From Muscardinus avellanarius (lineage: Eukaryota; Chordata; Mammalia; Rodentia; Gliridae), in assembly GCA_963383645.1 (NCBI GenBank), contig OY726559.1:111021314-111085313 (forward strand): 64,000 nt of DNA, in the 5' to 3' direction. Below, in pieces: positions 1-12,020 of the stretch. The notes below the pieces were generated by a model. It was given only the letters and a program-made list of their open reading frames with translations, did not search any database and was not told the DNA's origin. The number at the start of each line of letters is the position of its first letter. Position 1 is the first letter of the stretch. Made by a program: the position numbers and the translations under genes.

Positions 1-219
1 CTTAGTATCCTTCCAAAGTATTTGTGTGATTTTTCTTGTACTTGTTAACTAGATTATCAAGAAATTTAAATGCCTACTTGTCCTCTTCAAATCTGTCTGT
101 TGCTCTTATTGAATTATCTTTTTAGTATAATCAGATAATTAAGATAATTTGCTTCTCAATTTCACAATAATTTCTACTGATTTCATGGGTTAGCTTTACT
201 TTTATTTCATGACCCACTA
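1..219. other. AT-rich unique DNA
   Basis: No exon, RNA gene or recognisable repeat seen. AT-rich, in contrast to the CpG island that begins about 450 bases later. Confidence 0.5.
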
Positions 220-426
220 TTTTTTTTGGGGGGGGGACTGGAGATGGAACCCAGGGACATTAACCTCTGAGCTACACCCCCTGCCCTATTTCTTATTTAT
301 TTGGAAACAGGGTCTCACTGAGTTGCAAAGGGCCTCACTAAGTAGCTGAGGCTGGCCGTGAACCTCGATCCTCCTGTCTCAGCCTCCAGAATGCTGGGAT
401 TGCAAGCGTGTGCCACCATGCCCGGC
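220..426 (-). repeat. Squirrel-type B1-ID dimeric SINE (full)
   Basis: On the - strand this reads a 7SL-like arm (gcccggcatggtggcacac, cttgcaatcccagc, gagaccctgtttccaaata) and then a tRNA/ID-like arm (tagctcagaggt, gggttcca). This two-part structure is the reference for the other SINE entries, where arm A means B1-like and arm B means ID-like. Confidence 0.85.
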
Positions 427-660
427 TCAAATTTTTTCCTTGGCCCACCTGGACTTCCCTCCAGTTGTGAGATGTGTTGGTCTAAAGCTGCTCACTTCTT
501 TGTGGACAAGCCGCTCAGTGCATCGGGTTTGGCTCCGCGCCTGCAGCATTGCTGGCATCGCTAACCATGGTAACTGAGGATGGGGACGAATCCCTGGGCT
601 GGCAGTTGCCCCTGGGTCTAAGATAATCCTTTAGGGTTGGGGTCCTGACTCTGAAGTCCA
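427..660. other. Unique DNA upstream of the CFAP45 promoter
   Basis: No coding evidence. Holds ctaaccatggtaac (561-574), whose right half matches an RFX half-site. Confidence 0.5.
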
Positions 661-768
661 GCTCAGGCTACAAGCCGGCCAGCCGGGTGCATGCGGGCGG
701 GTCAGGGTCAGGCGGGAAAGCCCTGAAGGCGGGTTCTGGGAGGGGCGGGGCCGGAGGACCAGGCCCCG

Positions 769-782
769 GTTGCTGTGGCAAC
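769..782 (+). promoter_or_regulatory. RFX X-box
   Basis: GTTGCTGTGGCAAC is two perfect inverted GTTGC half-sites with a 4-base spacer, close to the ideal RFX site (GTTGCCATGGCAAC). It ends 47 bases before the ATG. RFX2/RFX3 sites of this kind control ciliary genes; binding here is inferred. Confidence 0.8.
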
Positions 783-784
783 GC

Positions 785-791
785 GTCAACA
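785..791 (+). promoter_or_regulatory. Forkhead (FOXJ1-type) motif
   Basis: GTCAACA fits the forkhead core RYMAAYA and begins two bases after the X-box. FOXJ1 and RFX factors act together at motile-cilia promoters, so the pairing makes functional sense. A single short motif is weak evidence alone. Confidence 0.55.
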
Positions 792-829
792 ACCCAGAAG
801 CTGTGCTGGCGGCCGAGGCGGAGCCGGAG

Positions 830-832
830 ATG
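830..832 (+). CDS. CFAP45: CFAP45 coding exon 1 (initiator Met only)
   Basis: The ATG is followed directly by the donor gtgagg, so this exon contributes only residue 1. The next exon begins with CCA CTC AGT, giving the expected M-P-L-S start. The start is chosen from this match and from its place in the CpG-rich promoter. The 5' end of the exon is not fixed by sequence but probably lies within about 70 bases upstream. Confidence 0.85.
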
Positions 833-1320
833 GTGAGGCGCTGGGCTGTAGTTTTGGCCAGCCCTGAAGCGGGTAGTGGTTCCGAGGGGACGACGTGGAT
901 TTGGGAGAGGAGGTGGAGGAGGAGGGGGAGGAGGGAGAGGAGGAGGGGGAGGAGGGTCCGGCCAGGTGTTGGCTTCCCAGGGGAGGGAGGGCTTGGAGCC
1001 TGTGCTTAACGGAGCTAACCTTAGAAGGCCCAGCGCATCTGGTGACAGTCTCCTTGGATGTATCTGTGGGCCCTTCAGCCTCAGAGGTGGTGTTGGACTC
1101 TGTTAATTGTGAAATAAATAAATCTTCTGCAAAGAGCCGTTCCCAACTTTTGAGGACTCCCTGAAATGTGGCATTGGGGGGGGTCTCCTTTTAGCTACTT
1201 GTCTTTTATTTGATTTAGTGTCTCCCCTCCTCTTAGCTCTGTGGTGTGTATATGTATGCGAGGGTCTAGATTCATGCTTGAATCTAAGGGCTTGCAGTAA
1301 ATCATAGCTCCCATTTTCTC

Positions 1321-1358
<38 letters not shown>

Positions 1359-1626
1359 GTCTTGTGGTGCTGGGGTTTGAACTGGGGAGGGCATCCTATC
1401 TCTGAGTTACAACCCAACCCTATTGTTTTGCCGGGCGTGGTGGCGAACGCTTGTAATCCCTATGGTTGGGAGGCTGAGACAGGAGGATCACACAGGTTCG
1501 AAGCCAGCCTCTGCTACTTAGTGAGGCTCTCAGCGATTTAGTGAGACCCTGTTTCCAAATAAAATATAAAGTAGGTCTGGGAGTATAGCCCAGAGGTAGA
1601 AAGCCTCTGGGTTCCACCCCCAGCAA

Positions 1627-1676
<50 letters not shown>

Positions 1677-1878
1677 CAGCCCTCCGCCGGGGGTGGGGGT
1701 GGTGCCTATAATTCCACTTCTTGGGAGGCTAAGACAGGAGAATGGCAGTTTAAAGGTCAGCCTGAGTGATTAGTGAGGCCCTCAACAACTTAGTGAGATA
1801 CTGTTTCAAAGCAAAAATAAAAATAAAATAGGGCTGGAGTTGTGGCTTGGAGGTACGATGTCCTTGGGTCCAGTAGAA

Positions 1879-1926
<48 letters not shown>

Positions 1927-4538
1927 AAAAAATTTAGGCGGTATCTCATGGATAGACAACCTGATCCTTTTGTAGAAAAGATCACAGAGCCGATCACCCA
2001 GGGTAGAAGACAGGAGCCTGGTGCCTGGGATTCCCCATCTCCTTAGTAGCCAGGTCCACAGAAGGGGAACCGGAGGCAGGCTGGGAATTTGAAGCCTGAG
2101 CTTACCAGCCTGGGGTAACCACACTCAAAAGAGGAACAGAAGCTGGTGTGGTGGCCCACGCTTGTAACCCCAGCATTTGGGAGGATGAGATAGGAGGACT
2201 GCAGTTGGAGGACAGCCTCAGCTACTATTTAGTGAGGCCCTTTGCAACTCAGTGAGACCCTGTTTCAAAATAAAGAATTAAAAAAAAAATAGGGCTGGGT
2301 GTGTAGGTGGAGGTAGAATGCCCCTGCTCCCCCCACCCCCCAAAAAAAGAGGAACAGATTGGGGGCGGCATCTGGGAAAGGAAGTGCCTTTGTTTTTGTT
2401 TTGGTTCAGCGAACAGGTGCTGCTGCCCCTGCACAGGGAAACTCCACACCGAGGGATCCCAGTCCTGCCCAGCTTTGTCTTGCTGGATTTGTACTAATCA
2501 TCCTAGATCCCGGGCTCTGCTGGGATTTTATGGGCTCAGTCCTCTTCTCCTACGGAGTCGGGGCACCAGGCCCACTGTCACAGTTTGTTTTCGACTAAAA
2601 ATAGTTTTATTATTTTTTTCCTGGTCATAAAAATAGTTACCTACTCAAGGCAGACAATTTTTTAAGACAAAGAACATCTTGAGATGGTAAAGCGCATCTG
2701 AAATCACTGAACTTAAATGTATTTATGAAGATTCTTTCTGTGATGCATTCTAGATGCGTGCCCTCCAGGCAGACATTTTCACAGAAACACATCTGTCTTA
2801 GATTGTGTTTTCTTTATTGTTTTGTGGTGCTGGGGGTGGAACCCAGGGGCTTTTCTACCTCTGGGCTATACTCCCAGACCTATTTTATACTTTATTTGGA
2901 AACAGGGTCTCATCAAGTTTCTGAGAGCCTCACTAAGTAGCTGAGGCTGGCTTCGAAACTGAGCGATCCTCCTGTCTCAGCCTCCCAAGTGCTGGGATTA
3001 TAAGCGTGCGCCACCATGCTCACACTTAGACTGTGTTTTCTTTAAAACCTAGTATGTTATGAGGTGGGTGCTTTGGCATACGTGCCTGTAATCCCAGTGG
3101 CTTGAAGGCTAAGGCAGGAGGATTGCAAGTTTGAGGTCAGCCTGGGAAACTTACAGAGACCTTGTCTCAAAATAAGAAATAAAAAGCCGGGCATGGGGGC
3201 ACACGCTTGTAATCCCAGCATTTGAGAGGCTAAGACAGGAGGATCGCGGTTTGTGACCAGCCTCAGCTATTTAGGCCCTTTGCAACTCAGTGAGACCCTG
3301 TTTCCAGATAAAGAATAAAAAAATAGGGCTGGGGGTGGAGCTTGGAGGTAGACAGCCCCTGGGTTCCATCCCCAGCACCGCAAAAAGAAAAAAAAAAAAG
3401 AAAAAAAAAAAGAAATATAACGGGGCTGGGGTATGGGTCAGTGGTAGAGCACCCCTGGTTCGACCCAGGACTGAAAGATAAGAAGGAAAGATGAAAGAAA
3501 GGAAAATGTCATGGAGAGCATCCTGTCGGCTATGCCAGTGGGTACAAATCAGCACCCACGTGGATTTGACAGCCAGTCTTTCTGTATCGGCGTGTCTCAG
3601 AGGCCCCTTAGCTTTGGCCGGATTCTTGTGCCCCTAGAACAAGATGGCTTGTGAAGAGTGGAAAGTCAGCTGGGTTGCCGAGAGGAACTTATCAGAGTGG
3701 GGTGGCATCTCCGTCTGCCCTGGTCTTAGTTTCCCCAGCGCCCCATGCCTCCTGTCCTGTTTCCCCAGCGCCCCGTGCCTCCTCGGCCGCTGGGAGCCAG
3801 GGAGAGGTGCCTCTCCAGCAATGGCTGCCTCCCTCCCAGCTAGCAGGGCCAGACTCTGGCCCCTGCTCAGTTTCTTGGAGCTGTTTATTTGGTCATGCAA
3901 AATACTTCCTACAAAAACCTCTAAGCTACTGCCTCTTGGCCAGAGGGAGCCAACTTTCCATTTCTGCTTGTTTCTTTTAATTTTTTTTTTTCTAGCACTT
4001 TTACATGATGACCTCCCTAGTTCTTCTTCTTGTTTTTGGCGGAATGTATTATGGTAACCCTGGGGTTAGGCCGTGGCTTTACAGCCAGCAGCTTCCAGAG
4101 GAGGCCTTCCCAGACACTGCCTCAGGCTCAAAGCCTCCCTCTGTCCTCCCGGGGACGCCCTCCTGGGGCCGCCTGTCCACTCACTTCCAGGTGCGGGCAG
4201 CCGATTTCTTCCTGTGGTGACTGTCCCCTGACCAGGACACCCAGGGGACAGACAGGAAGGAGGGGAGACAGCCTCACCCTGGGGGGACCTACAGCCTGGT
4301 GGGCTCTGCACCAAAGGAGCCCATCAGAATCCTCCCACGAGCCGGGCGTGGTGGCTCACGCTTGTAATCCTCGCGCTTGGGAGGCGGAGACAGGAGGATC
4401 GCCCTGGTTCGAAGCCAGCCTCGCTGGCTTAAGAGACTCTGTTTCCAAATAAAAAAGTTAAAAATTAGGTCTGGGAGTGTAGCCCGTGGGAGTGTATCCC
4501 GGAGGTAGAAGGGCTTCCAGGAACCCCAGTACTACCAA

Positions 4539-4570
<32 letters not shown>

Positions 4571-7500
4571 AAGAAAAAAAATCCTCCCACGATTGGCACC
4601 CTCCACAGCGCGGACCGCGTACGTGGTCACCACGGAGGCCAGGCGCGCGTATTTATTTTTTTTTATTTTTATTTTGCAGTATTGGAGATGTAATCCAGGG
4701 GCATTTTACCTTTTAGCTACACCTCCAGCCCTATTTTTTATTCTTTATTTCAAAACAGGGTCTCACTGAGTTGCAGAGGGCCTCACTAAGTAGCTGAGGC
4801 TGTCCATGAACTGAGATCCTCCTGTCTCAGCCTCCTGAATGCTGGGATTACAAGTGTGGCCACCACGCCCAGGTCCCACTTATTCTATTTTCAGTGCAAA
4901 GAGAAGCCGTTGCTCACCGCTCACCACATAATAACTGTCTGGAGGCTGTTATTAGTCATCCTCGGGGCTGCTGTATTTTTACCTTTTAATAAATCCAAGC
5001 TTTTCCGCTCTGCTGTCCTGGGGCCCCCCGGGGGTGCGGAGGGAGATCCTGCAGCGGGAGGGTGACACAGAACGCTGAGTGTTCAGAGGGGAGCCGGCAG
5101 AAGAGTAATTGCCCAGTTAAATGTGAAAACCCGATACAGGTGCGGCAGGTGGGGCCTGGGTGTTGATGGCGGGCGGATCAGAGAGCTTTCAACAAAAACA
5201 CTGTCCAGTGTGGGGAGACCTATAGCGCATGGTCTATTTCTCCGTCTGCTCCGTCTCCTGTCTTGATGGCTGCTGATTCCCAGGCTTGGAGGGACCCAAT
5301 GTGTCTAGCCCGCTCCCCCAAGGTAGTTCAGCTTACAGAGCTGTGGGGATGAGGTCGGGCTCCTCCAAAGTGGAGCTGTAGATGATGAAGCTTGGAGTCC
5401 TTCAGAAGCCCTTGTAGAAATGGCTGTCGGGAGAAAGCCGGGTGTGGGGGTGCACGCTTGTAATCCCAGCATTTGGGAGGCTGAGACATGAGGCTCATGG
5501 TTTGCGGCCCGCCTCAGATACTTAGTGAGGCCCTCTGCAACTCAGTGAGACCTTGTTTCAAAAGAAAGAATAAAAAATAGGGCTGAGGGTGTAGCTAAGA
5601 GGTCAAATGCCCCTGGGTTTCATCCTCAGACCTCCCCCCCACAGAAGAATAAAAAAATAGGGCTGGGGTGTAGCTTGGAGGTAGAATGCCCCTGGGTTCC
5701 ACCCCCACTACTGCAGATTAAAAGAAAAGAAAAGAAAAGAAAAGAAAAGAAAAGAAAAGAGTACACTGAGGTTTGGGAGAACACAGACTTTGTGCCAAGG
5801 CTGGGATTCAGGGACAAAGGGGGTCTCTGCAGCTGGACCCAAGGCACCACCAGAGTGGGCCAGGCAAGGCCCTGTGCGCCTGCGCCCCCAACATGGCCCA
5901 CCGTGGATGTGGTGTCCTGGCAGGGTCTTCGCCCCACGCTGGTGCAGGAGCCCCTTCCTTGTCCGGCTTCCTGAATCTCCTGTCCCCAGTATTGTCAGGC
6001 AGGGGTGATTTCCTTGGGGCAGCCGAGTCCTTTGCTCAGGAGGGAAGGCGACTGCCTGGTGTTTTCAGTTTCTGTGATCAGAGATGGCTCCCACAGCCCC
6101 TCGATGGGGGGATTTGCCCAGGAAGATACTGGGGCTCGAGGGCTGAGTAAAGGAAGAGGCCCCCCCCCCCACCCATGGATGTTGTGAGCTGGTTAACTGG
6201 TGCATGGCCGGGGCTGGTAATCGTGCATCATTCACCCCGGGCCTCGGTATCATCCACGTGTCAGGTGGGGGAGAGGTGCTTCTTATACCTGGACATCCTC
6301 TGCTCCCCACCGTGACCCTGTAAGATTTGCAAAGCATGAGGGAGGCCGAGGGCCGAGCCCTTTGTGACTCAGGCTGAGAAGTCTGGAGGCCAAGAGGATG
6401 CTGTTTCTGGGAGACACATGGACCGTCTCACTAGAGGTTGCTTCTGTGGGAAGCAATGAGGGGAAGGGGCCTCTCCTCCTGCCTCCCTGATCCCTCCCCC
6501 CTTCCTTCTGTGACCATGACCGTCAGCCTCTGCACTGAAGGAACGCTCCTTCCCGCAGAGCCCTGCCCACCCCCGAGGGCTCCCCCATGGGAGCTGTAGC
6601 CTGCCTACTGCTCTCTGTCCCCTGCGCCTTGGGGCTTCTGCAGATGCGTCCCCAAGTGCTCACCCCTCTGCCCCAGTGTTTGTGCGCAGGGCCTGGACAA
6701 AGCTCAGTACCGATGACCCCAACCCTCTGCCTTTTCCTGCAGCCACTCAGTACAGCCGGCATCCTGAGCCCCTCTTCTACGGCTTCCAACAGGTCCCGGA
6801 ATAGGACTCGCTATCGGACCAAAGCCTTGAACTCGGAGGTGGATGAGAGCCTCTTTGGAGCTGCCAAGGTAACCCCCAGCAAGCCCCCGCAGGTGGCTGC
6901 CTCTCGGAGGCTGTGGGCCAGACCAGTGTTGCTCAGGACAAGGCCTGACCTGGTCCAGTTTTGTGGGTAACTCTGGAGTGCTGAGACCTGGTGCTGCAAG
7001 GATCTGCCCTTGTAAGCGGGTACCTGGCTTCTCAGAGCCTTTAGTCGGGTTAGGCTGGGGGCATAGCTTAGTGTCAGATCCCCCACCAGCCTACACCCGT
7101 TCCTAGAGGCTCTGAGGAAGCGAGGTACCCCTAGGTGAGCAGAGACAGAGCAGGCAGCTAGCATGCATGAAGGCTTGAGCTCAGTTACCAGCTGTCTTAG
7201 CCAGGCACAGAGGTGCACGCCTGTAATCCCAGTACTTGGGAGGTTGAGAGAAGGTTGGAGTCTAGTCTGGGCAACTTAGTGAGATCCACATCAGGTTAGC
7301 GAGACCCTGTTTCAAAATTAAAAAGAAAAAGGGCAGGATGTGGTGGTGCATGCCAGGCATCCCAAAAGGTGGGAGGCTGAGGCAGGAGGATTGCAGGTTC
7401 AAGGCCAGGCTCAGAAACTTAGCGGGACCATCAGCAACTTAGCAAGATCCTGTCTCAAAATAATAATAAAAGCCAGGTGTGGTGGCACACGCTTGTCATC

Positions 7501-7621
7501 CCAGTACTTGGGAGGCTGAGACAGGAGGATGACACAGGTTCGAAGCCAGCCTCAGCTACTTAGTGAGGCTCTCAGCAACTTAGACCCTGTTTTCAAATAA
7601 AATATAAACTAGGTTGGGGGT

Positions 7622-7673
<52 letters not shown>

Positions 7674-8746
7674 GAGCTGTTGGAAAAATGCCTGCTCACT
7701 GTTTCTTTGCCTGACGGATGGGTGAGAGCCCAGGAAGTCTCTCAGCCGGCAGCAGGGGGCAGAAGCGGCCTGCGGCAGGACAGGATGAATGCCTGAAGTT
7801 GAGTTGGGCACCAGGGGGCAACACTTGGGAGACCTGGAGCAGGTGCCGCTCTCGGGTAGGCGAGGCCACGCCCCTGCCTCCTGTCTACCCCTGGCTAAGA
7901 CAGCGATGGCACCCACAGACCCCGAAATGAGCGATTGCACTATCTTGTTATCTAACTCCATCACAATCGGAAATTAAAAACAAACAACCAACCAAACAAA
8001 AAAACCCCACATCTAATCTGCATTCATTTTGCTGGATTCTAGCTTATTGATTTTACCATATTAGATTTTTTTTTTTTTTTTGGCAGTACTGGGGATGGAA
8101 CCCGGGGGCATTCTACCTCTGGGCTACACCCCCAGCCCTATTTTTTATTCTTTATTTTGAAACAGGGTCTCACTGAGTTGCAGAGGGCCTCACTAAGTAG
8201 CTAAGGCTGCCTGCGAACAGTGATCCTCCTGTCTCAGCCTCCCAAAGGCTGGGATTACAAGTGTGTCCCACCAGGCCCAGCTTCACCAAATTATATTTTA
8301 AGGAAAGGTCTATACCAGACCACTCAAAGCACATTGATCATTGGAAATGACCTAGCCATGATATTACCTAATACCACCTATGATATTAGGTATTATTATT
8401 ATTACTATTTGTGGTACTAGGATAGAACCCAGGGGTGTTCTGCCTCTGAGCTACACCCCCAGCCCTATTTTTTATTCTTTATTTTGAAACAGGGTCTCAC
8501 TGAGTTGCAGAGGGCCTCACTAAGTAGCTGAGTCTGTCCTCAAACAACGATCCTCCTGTCTCAGCCTCCCGAATGCTGGGATTACAAGTGTGTGCCACCA
8601 CGCCTGCCTAGGTAGTATTAGTACGTAACAGACTCTATTGTTTCAAACTCACAATGTGATGAAAGAGAGAGACCTTCTTTGAGAAGTGAGAAATTTTATG
8701 GAAAGAGGAGAACCTAGAGCCCAGAAATTAATTTTTTTTCTGTGTG

Positions 8747-8817
<71 letters not shown>

Positions 8818-9700
8818 ACTGGGGATTGAACTCAGGGGTGCACTACCTCTGAGCTACACCCCCAGTCCTAAGTTGCTGAGGCTGGGCTTGCACCTCTGAT
8901 CCTCCCATCTCAGCCTCCCAAATCCTGGAAATATAGGCACCTGATGATTTATTTATTTATTTATTTATTTTGGTGATACTGGGAGTGGAACCCAGGGGCT
9001 TTCTACCTCCGGGCTATACTGCTAGACCTATTTTCTATTTTCTATTTTATTTGGAAACAGGGTCTCACTAAGTTGCTGAGAGCCTCACTAGGTAGCTGAG
9101 GCTGGCTTCGAACCCGCGCAATCCTCCTGTCTCAGCCTCACAAGCGCGGGGATTACAAGTGTGCGCCACCACGCTGGGCTAAGGCACCTGATGATTTTAA
9201 AGGAGGGGTAGACACATGCTAGCAACCCCCTCCTCCTTTCCCCACACCACCATCACCAGCATCTTTCTGGAGGAACCCGCCCAAGAACAAGAGGTGCGTT
9301 CTCAGAAGAGCAGGCCAGTGAGGCCGGGCCCTCACCGGCCGGGTCGAGGTGAAGCGCTCCGCTCTGCTTTCCCAGTGCCCGGTTCCTCCCGCAGGTCCAG
9401 CCAGCCTCCCTGCCACTGCGCGGGGTGGAAACCCAGGAGCGGGAAGGCTCCCCTTGCGATTGGGACCGGCTCCTAAGCTGTCCTTTCTGACCTCAGACGC
9501 TGGACCAGGGCCAGAGCGACAGCCCCATCGTGCTGCTCCGAGACCGGCACACCATCCAGAAGACGCTCGGTGCCCTGGGCCTGGACCACAAGCCGGAGAC
9601 CATCCAGATCATCACCCGGGACATGGTCCGAAAACTCATGTGAGTCTGAGGGCGCCGGCCCAGGGTTCCCCATCTCTGCCTCTGCTACCTGCCCAGTTCC

Positions 9701-9750
<50 letters not shown>

Positions 9751-9844
9751 GGGGGGATTGAACCCAGGGGAATTCTACCTCTAAGCTACACCCCCAGTCC
9801 AAATTTTATTCTGCATATTCCCTCCCTCCCTCCTTCCTTCCTTC

Positions 9845-9893
<49 letters not shown>

Positions 9894-11964
9894 TTCCTTT
9901 CTCAGTACTAGGGATGGAACCCAGGGACATTCTACCTCTGAGTTATACCCCTATCCCAATTTTTTTTTTTTTTTTGTACTGGGGATGGAACCCAGGGGCA
10001 TTCCACCTCCAAGCTCTACCCTCAGCCCTATTTTATTTTGAAACAGCGTCTCACTGAGTTGCAAAGGGCCTCACTAAGTAGCTGAGGCTGTCTGCGAACC
10101 ACGATCCTCCCGTCTCAGCCTCCCAAATGCTGGGGTTACAAGCGTGCTCCGCCATGCCCGGCTCCCCACTTCTCTCCTATTAGTGCCCCCTTTTGTCTCG
10201 GGGTACTTTCCCGTGTCTTGGCCTCCCTTGCTAATGCCCTGGTGGCATCTGTTATCGCTGGTGTCCATCTTCTCTTCCTTCTGGTTGGCCATGGATGAGG
10301 GGGCTGGTGGAGGGGAGGTGCTTGGTGGGTCCCCATGAGTGCAGAGTGGGTGAAGTGGACTGATGGATGAGTCAGTGCCTTTGGGCGCTGTCAGACTCAG
10401 ATGCTAAGGAAACTGACCAGATGCCTAATCAGCCCCTGCTCCTGCCCGGGCTGCCAGGGGGCCCCTAAGCCGAGTCCAGCTGGGTGGCCTAGAGCGTCAC
10501 CCTCTGTAGCTCTGCTCCGGCTCCCTCCACCTGCTGAAAGCTTGAATCCTCAGAAAACACAGCCTGTGGCTTGGGCTGGGGAGGTCCCTGCGGGTACGCG
10601 GGCTGGAGCAGGACTGGACTGCCAACCCCTAAGGGAGCTCCGCCTGGCCAGCCCAGTGCCAGGGCCAGCCGGGCCGCGCCCGGGATTTCTCAGGTCAGAT
10701 CAGTCCAGTGATGATCACGTTTTTGGAACTGCTGTCTCACACTCAGAACGCTCGGGCCACTCCAGGGCCCAGGCTGCCGAGGGCTGGACACTCGGCGAGC
10801 CACGAGGTCCTGGCTGAGCCCCAGGGCCACTCAGTCGGGCCGTCTGCCTCGCGCACAGCCCCAGCGCGAGTTTTATGAGATGAGGCTTCACTTCCTGCCT
10901 CACGCCGCCTGCGTACGTCGTAACCTACGTGTTAAACGCCTCGCCCAGAAGCGGCTTAATTCTCAGCCCACTCCTCCCTCCCCTGGCTTTAAAGTATGTC
11001 GTCTGTTTGTAATCATTATAATTACCTATAGATTTGTCGAATGCGTTGGGCAGCTACCGGGAGAGGTCTATAGACAGGTCTCCGGTGGTGCTTGATCAGA
11101 GATTTTAATTAATATTTAGGGTTCAAAGCTTCTCTGGGCTGGATGGACAGGGAGGTTTAGATGTCTCACTCAACAGCTGCTTCGACTGTGGCTGCTGTCC
11201 CTGCCTCTTTTTATGTTACCAGGAGTAATCTATTTTTTTTTTTTCTGTTGTTTTGGTGGTACTGTGGATGGAACTCAGGGTCTTTCTACCTCCGGACTAC
11301 ACTCTCAGACCTATTTTATATTTTATTTGGAAACAGGGTCTCACTAAATTGCTGAGAGCCTCACTAAGTAGCTGAGGCTGGCTTCGAACCTGCGCGATCC
11401 TCCTGTCTCAGCCTCCCAAGCGCGGGGATTACAAGCTGCGCCACCACGCCTGGCTGTAGTAATCTATTTTTAAAGTTCGGTTCAATGGCTGTGCGTTAAG
11501 TGTTCGAGCTCTGGGCCAGAGATGAGCTTAAGGCATTGTCCCCATCCTGCCAGAGTCCAGAAGGCGAGCGGACCCTGTGCGTTGGCCACGGCACAGGCAA
11601 TCAGCGCACAGTGTGGCGGGAACTCAGAGGAGGAGGCCATCAGTGGGGCCTAGAGGCAGGCCACCCTGAACCAGGAGAGGCTCTCGAGCATCTGCACCGA
11701 GAAGGGAGCATAGGAGCCAGAATGTAGAGAAAGGCTTCAAATGTCCCTTTTAATCTGCAGTCACAGCCAGGCTGGTGGCGCCCGCTTGTAATGCCAGCAT
11801 TTGGGAGGCTGAGACAGGAGGATCGCGGTTCACAGACAGCCTCAGCTACCTAGTGAGGCCCTTTGCAACTCAGTGAGACCCTGTTTCAAAATAGAGAATA
11901 AAAAATTGGGCTGCAGGTATAGCTTGGAGGTAGAATGCCCCTGGGCTCCATCTCCAGCAACACA

Positions 11965-12020
<56 letters not shown>

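Larger units (their letters stand above)
640..870 (+). promoter_or_regulatory. CFAP45: CFAP45 CpG-rich promoter
   Basis: CpG dinucleotides become frequent from about 670 to 850, in contrast to the AT-rich DNA upstream. A GC box (ggggcggggc) sits at 742-751, there is no TATA box, and the X-box and forkhead motifs lie at 769-791. The initiator ATG at 830 is inside this island. Confidence 0.75.

Noticed and set aside
1420..1671. Frames encoding Cys-Val or Thr-His repeats
   Set aside because: Translations of CA/GT microsatellites; the same applies to those near 7620, 9710, 11960, 14880, 20620, 24240 and 40830.
9349..10041. 230-codon + strand frame
   Set aside because: Runs through exon 3 in the wrong frame and then translates GT, TTTC and SINE sequence.
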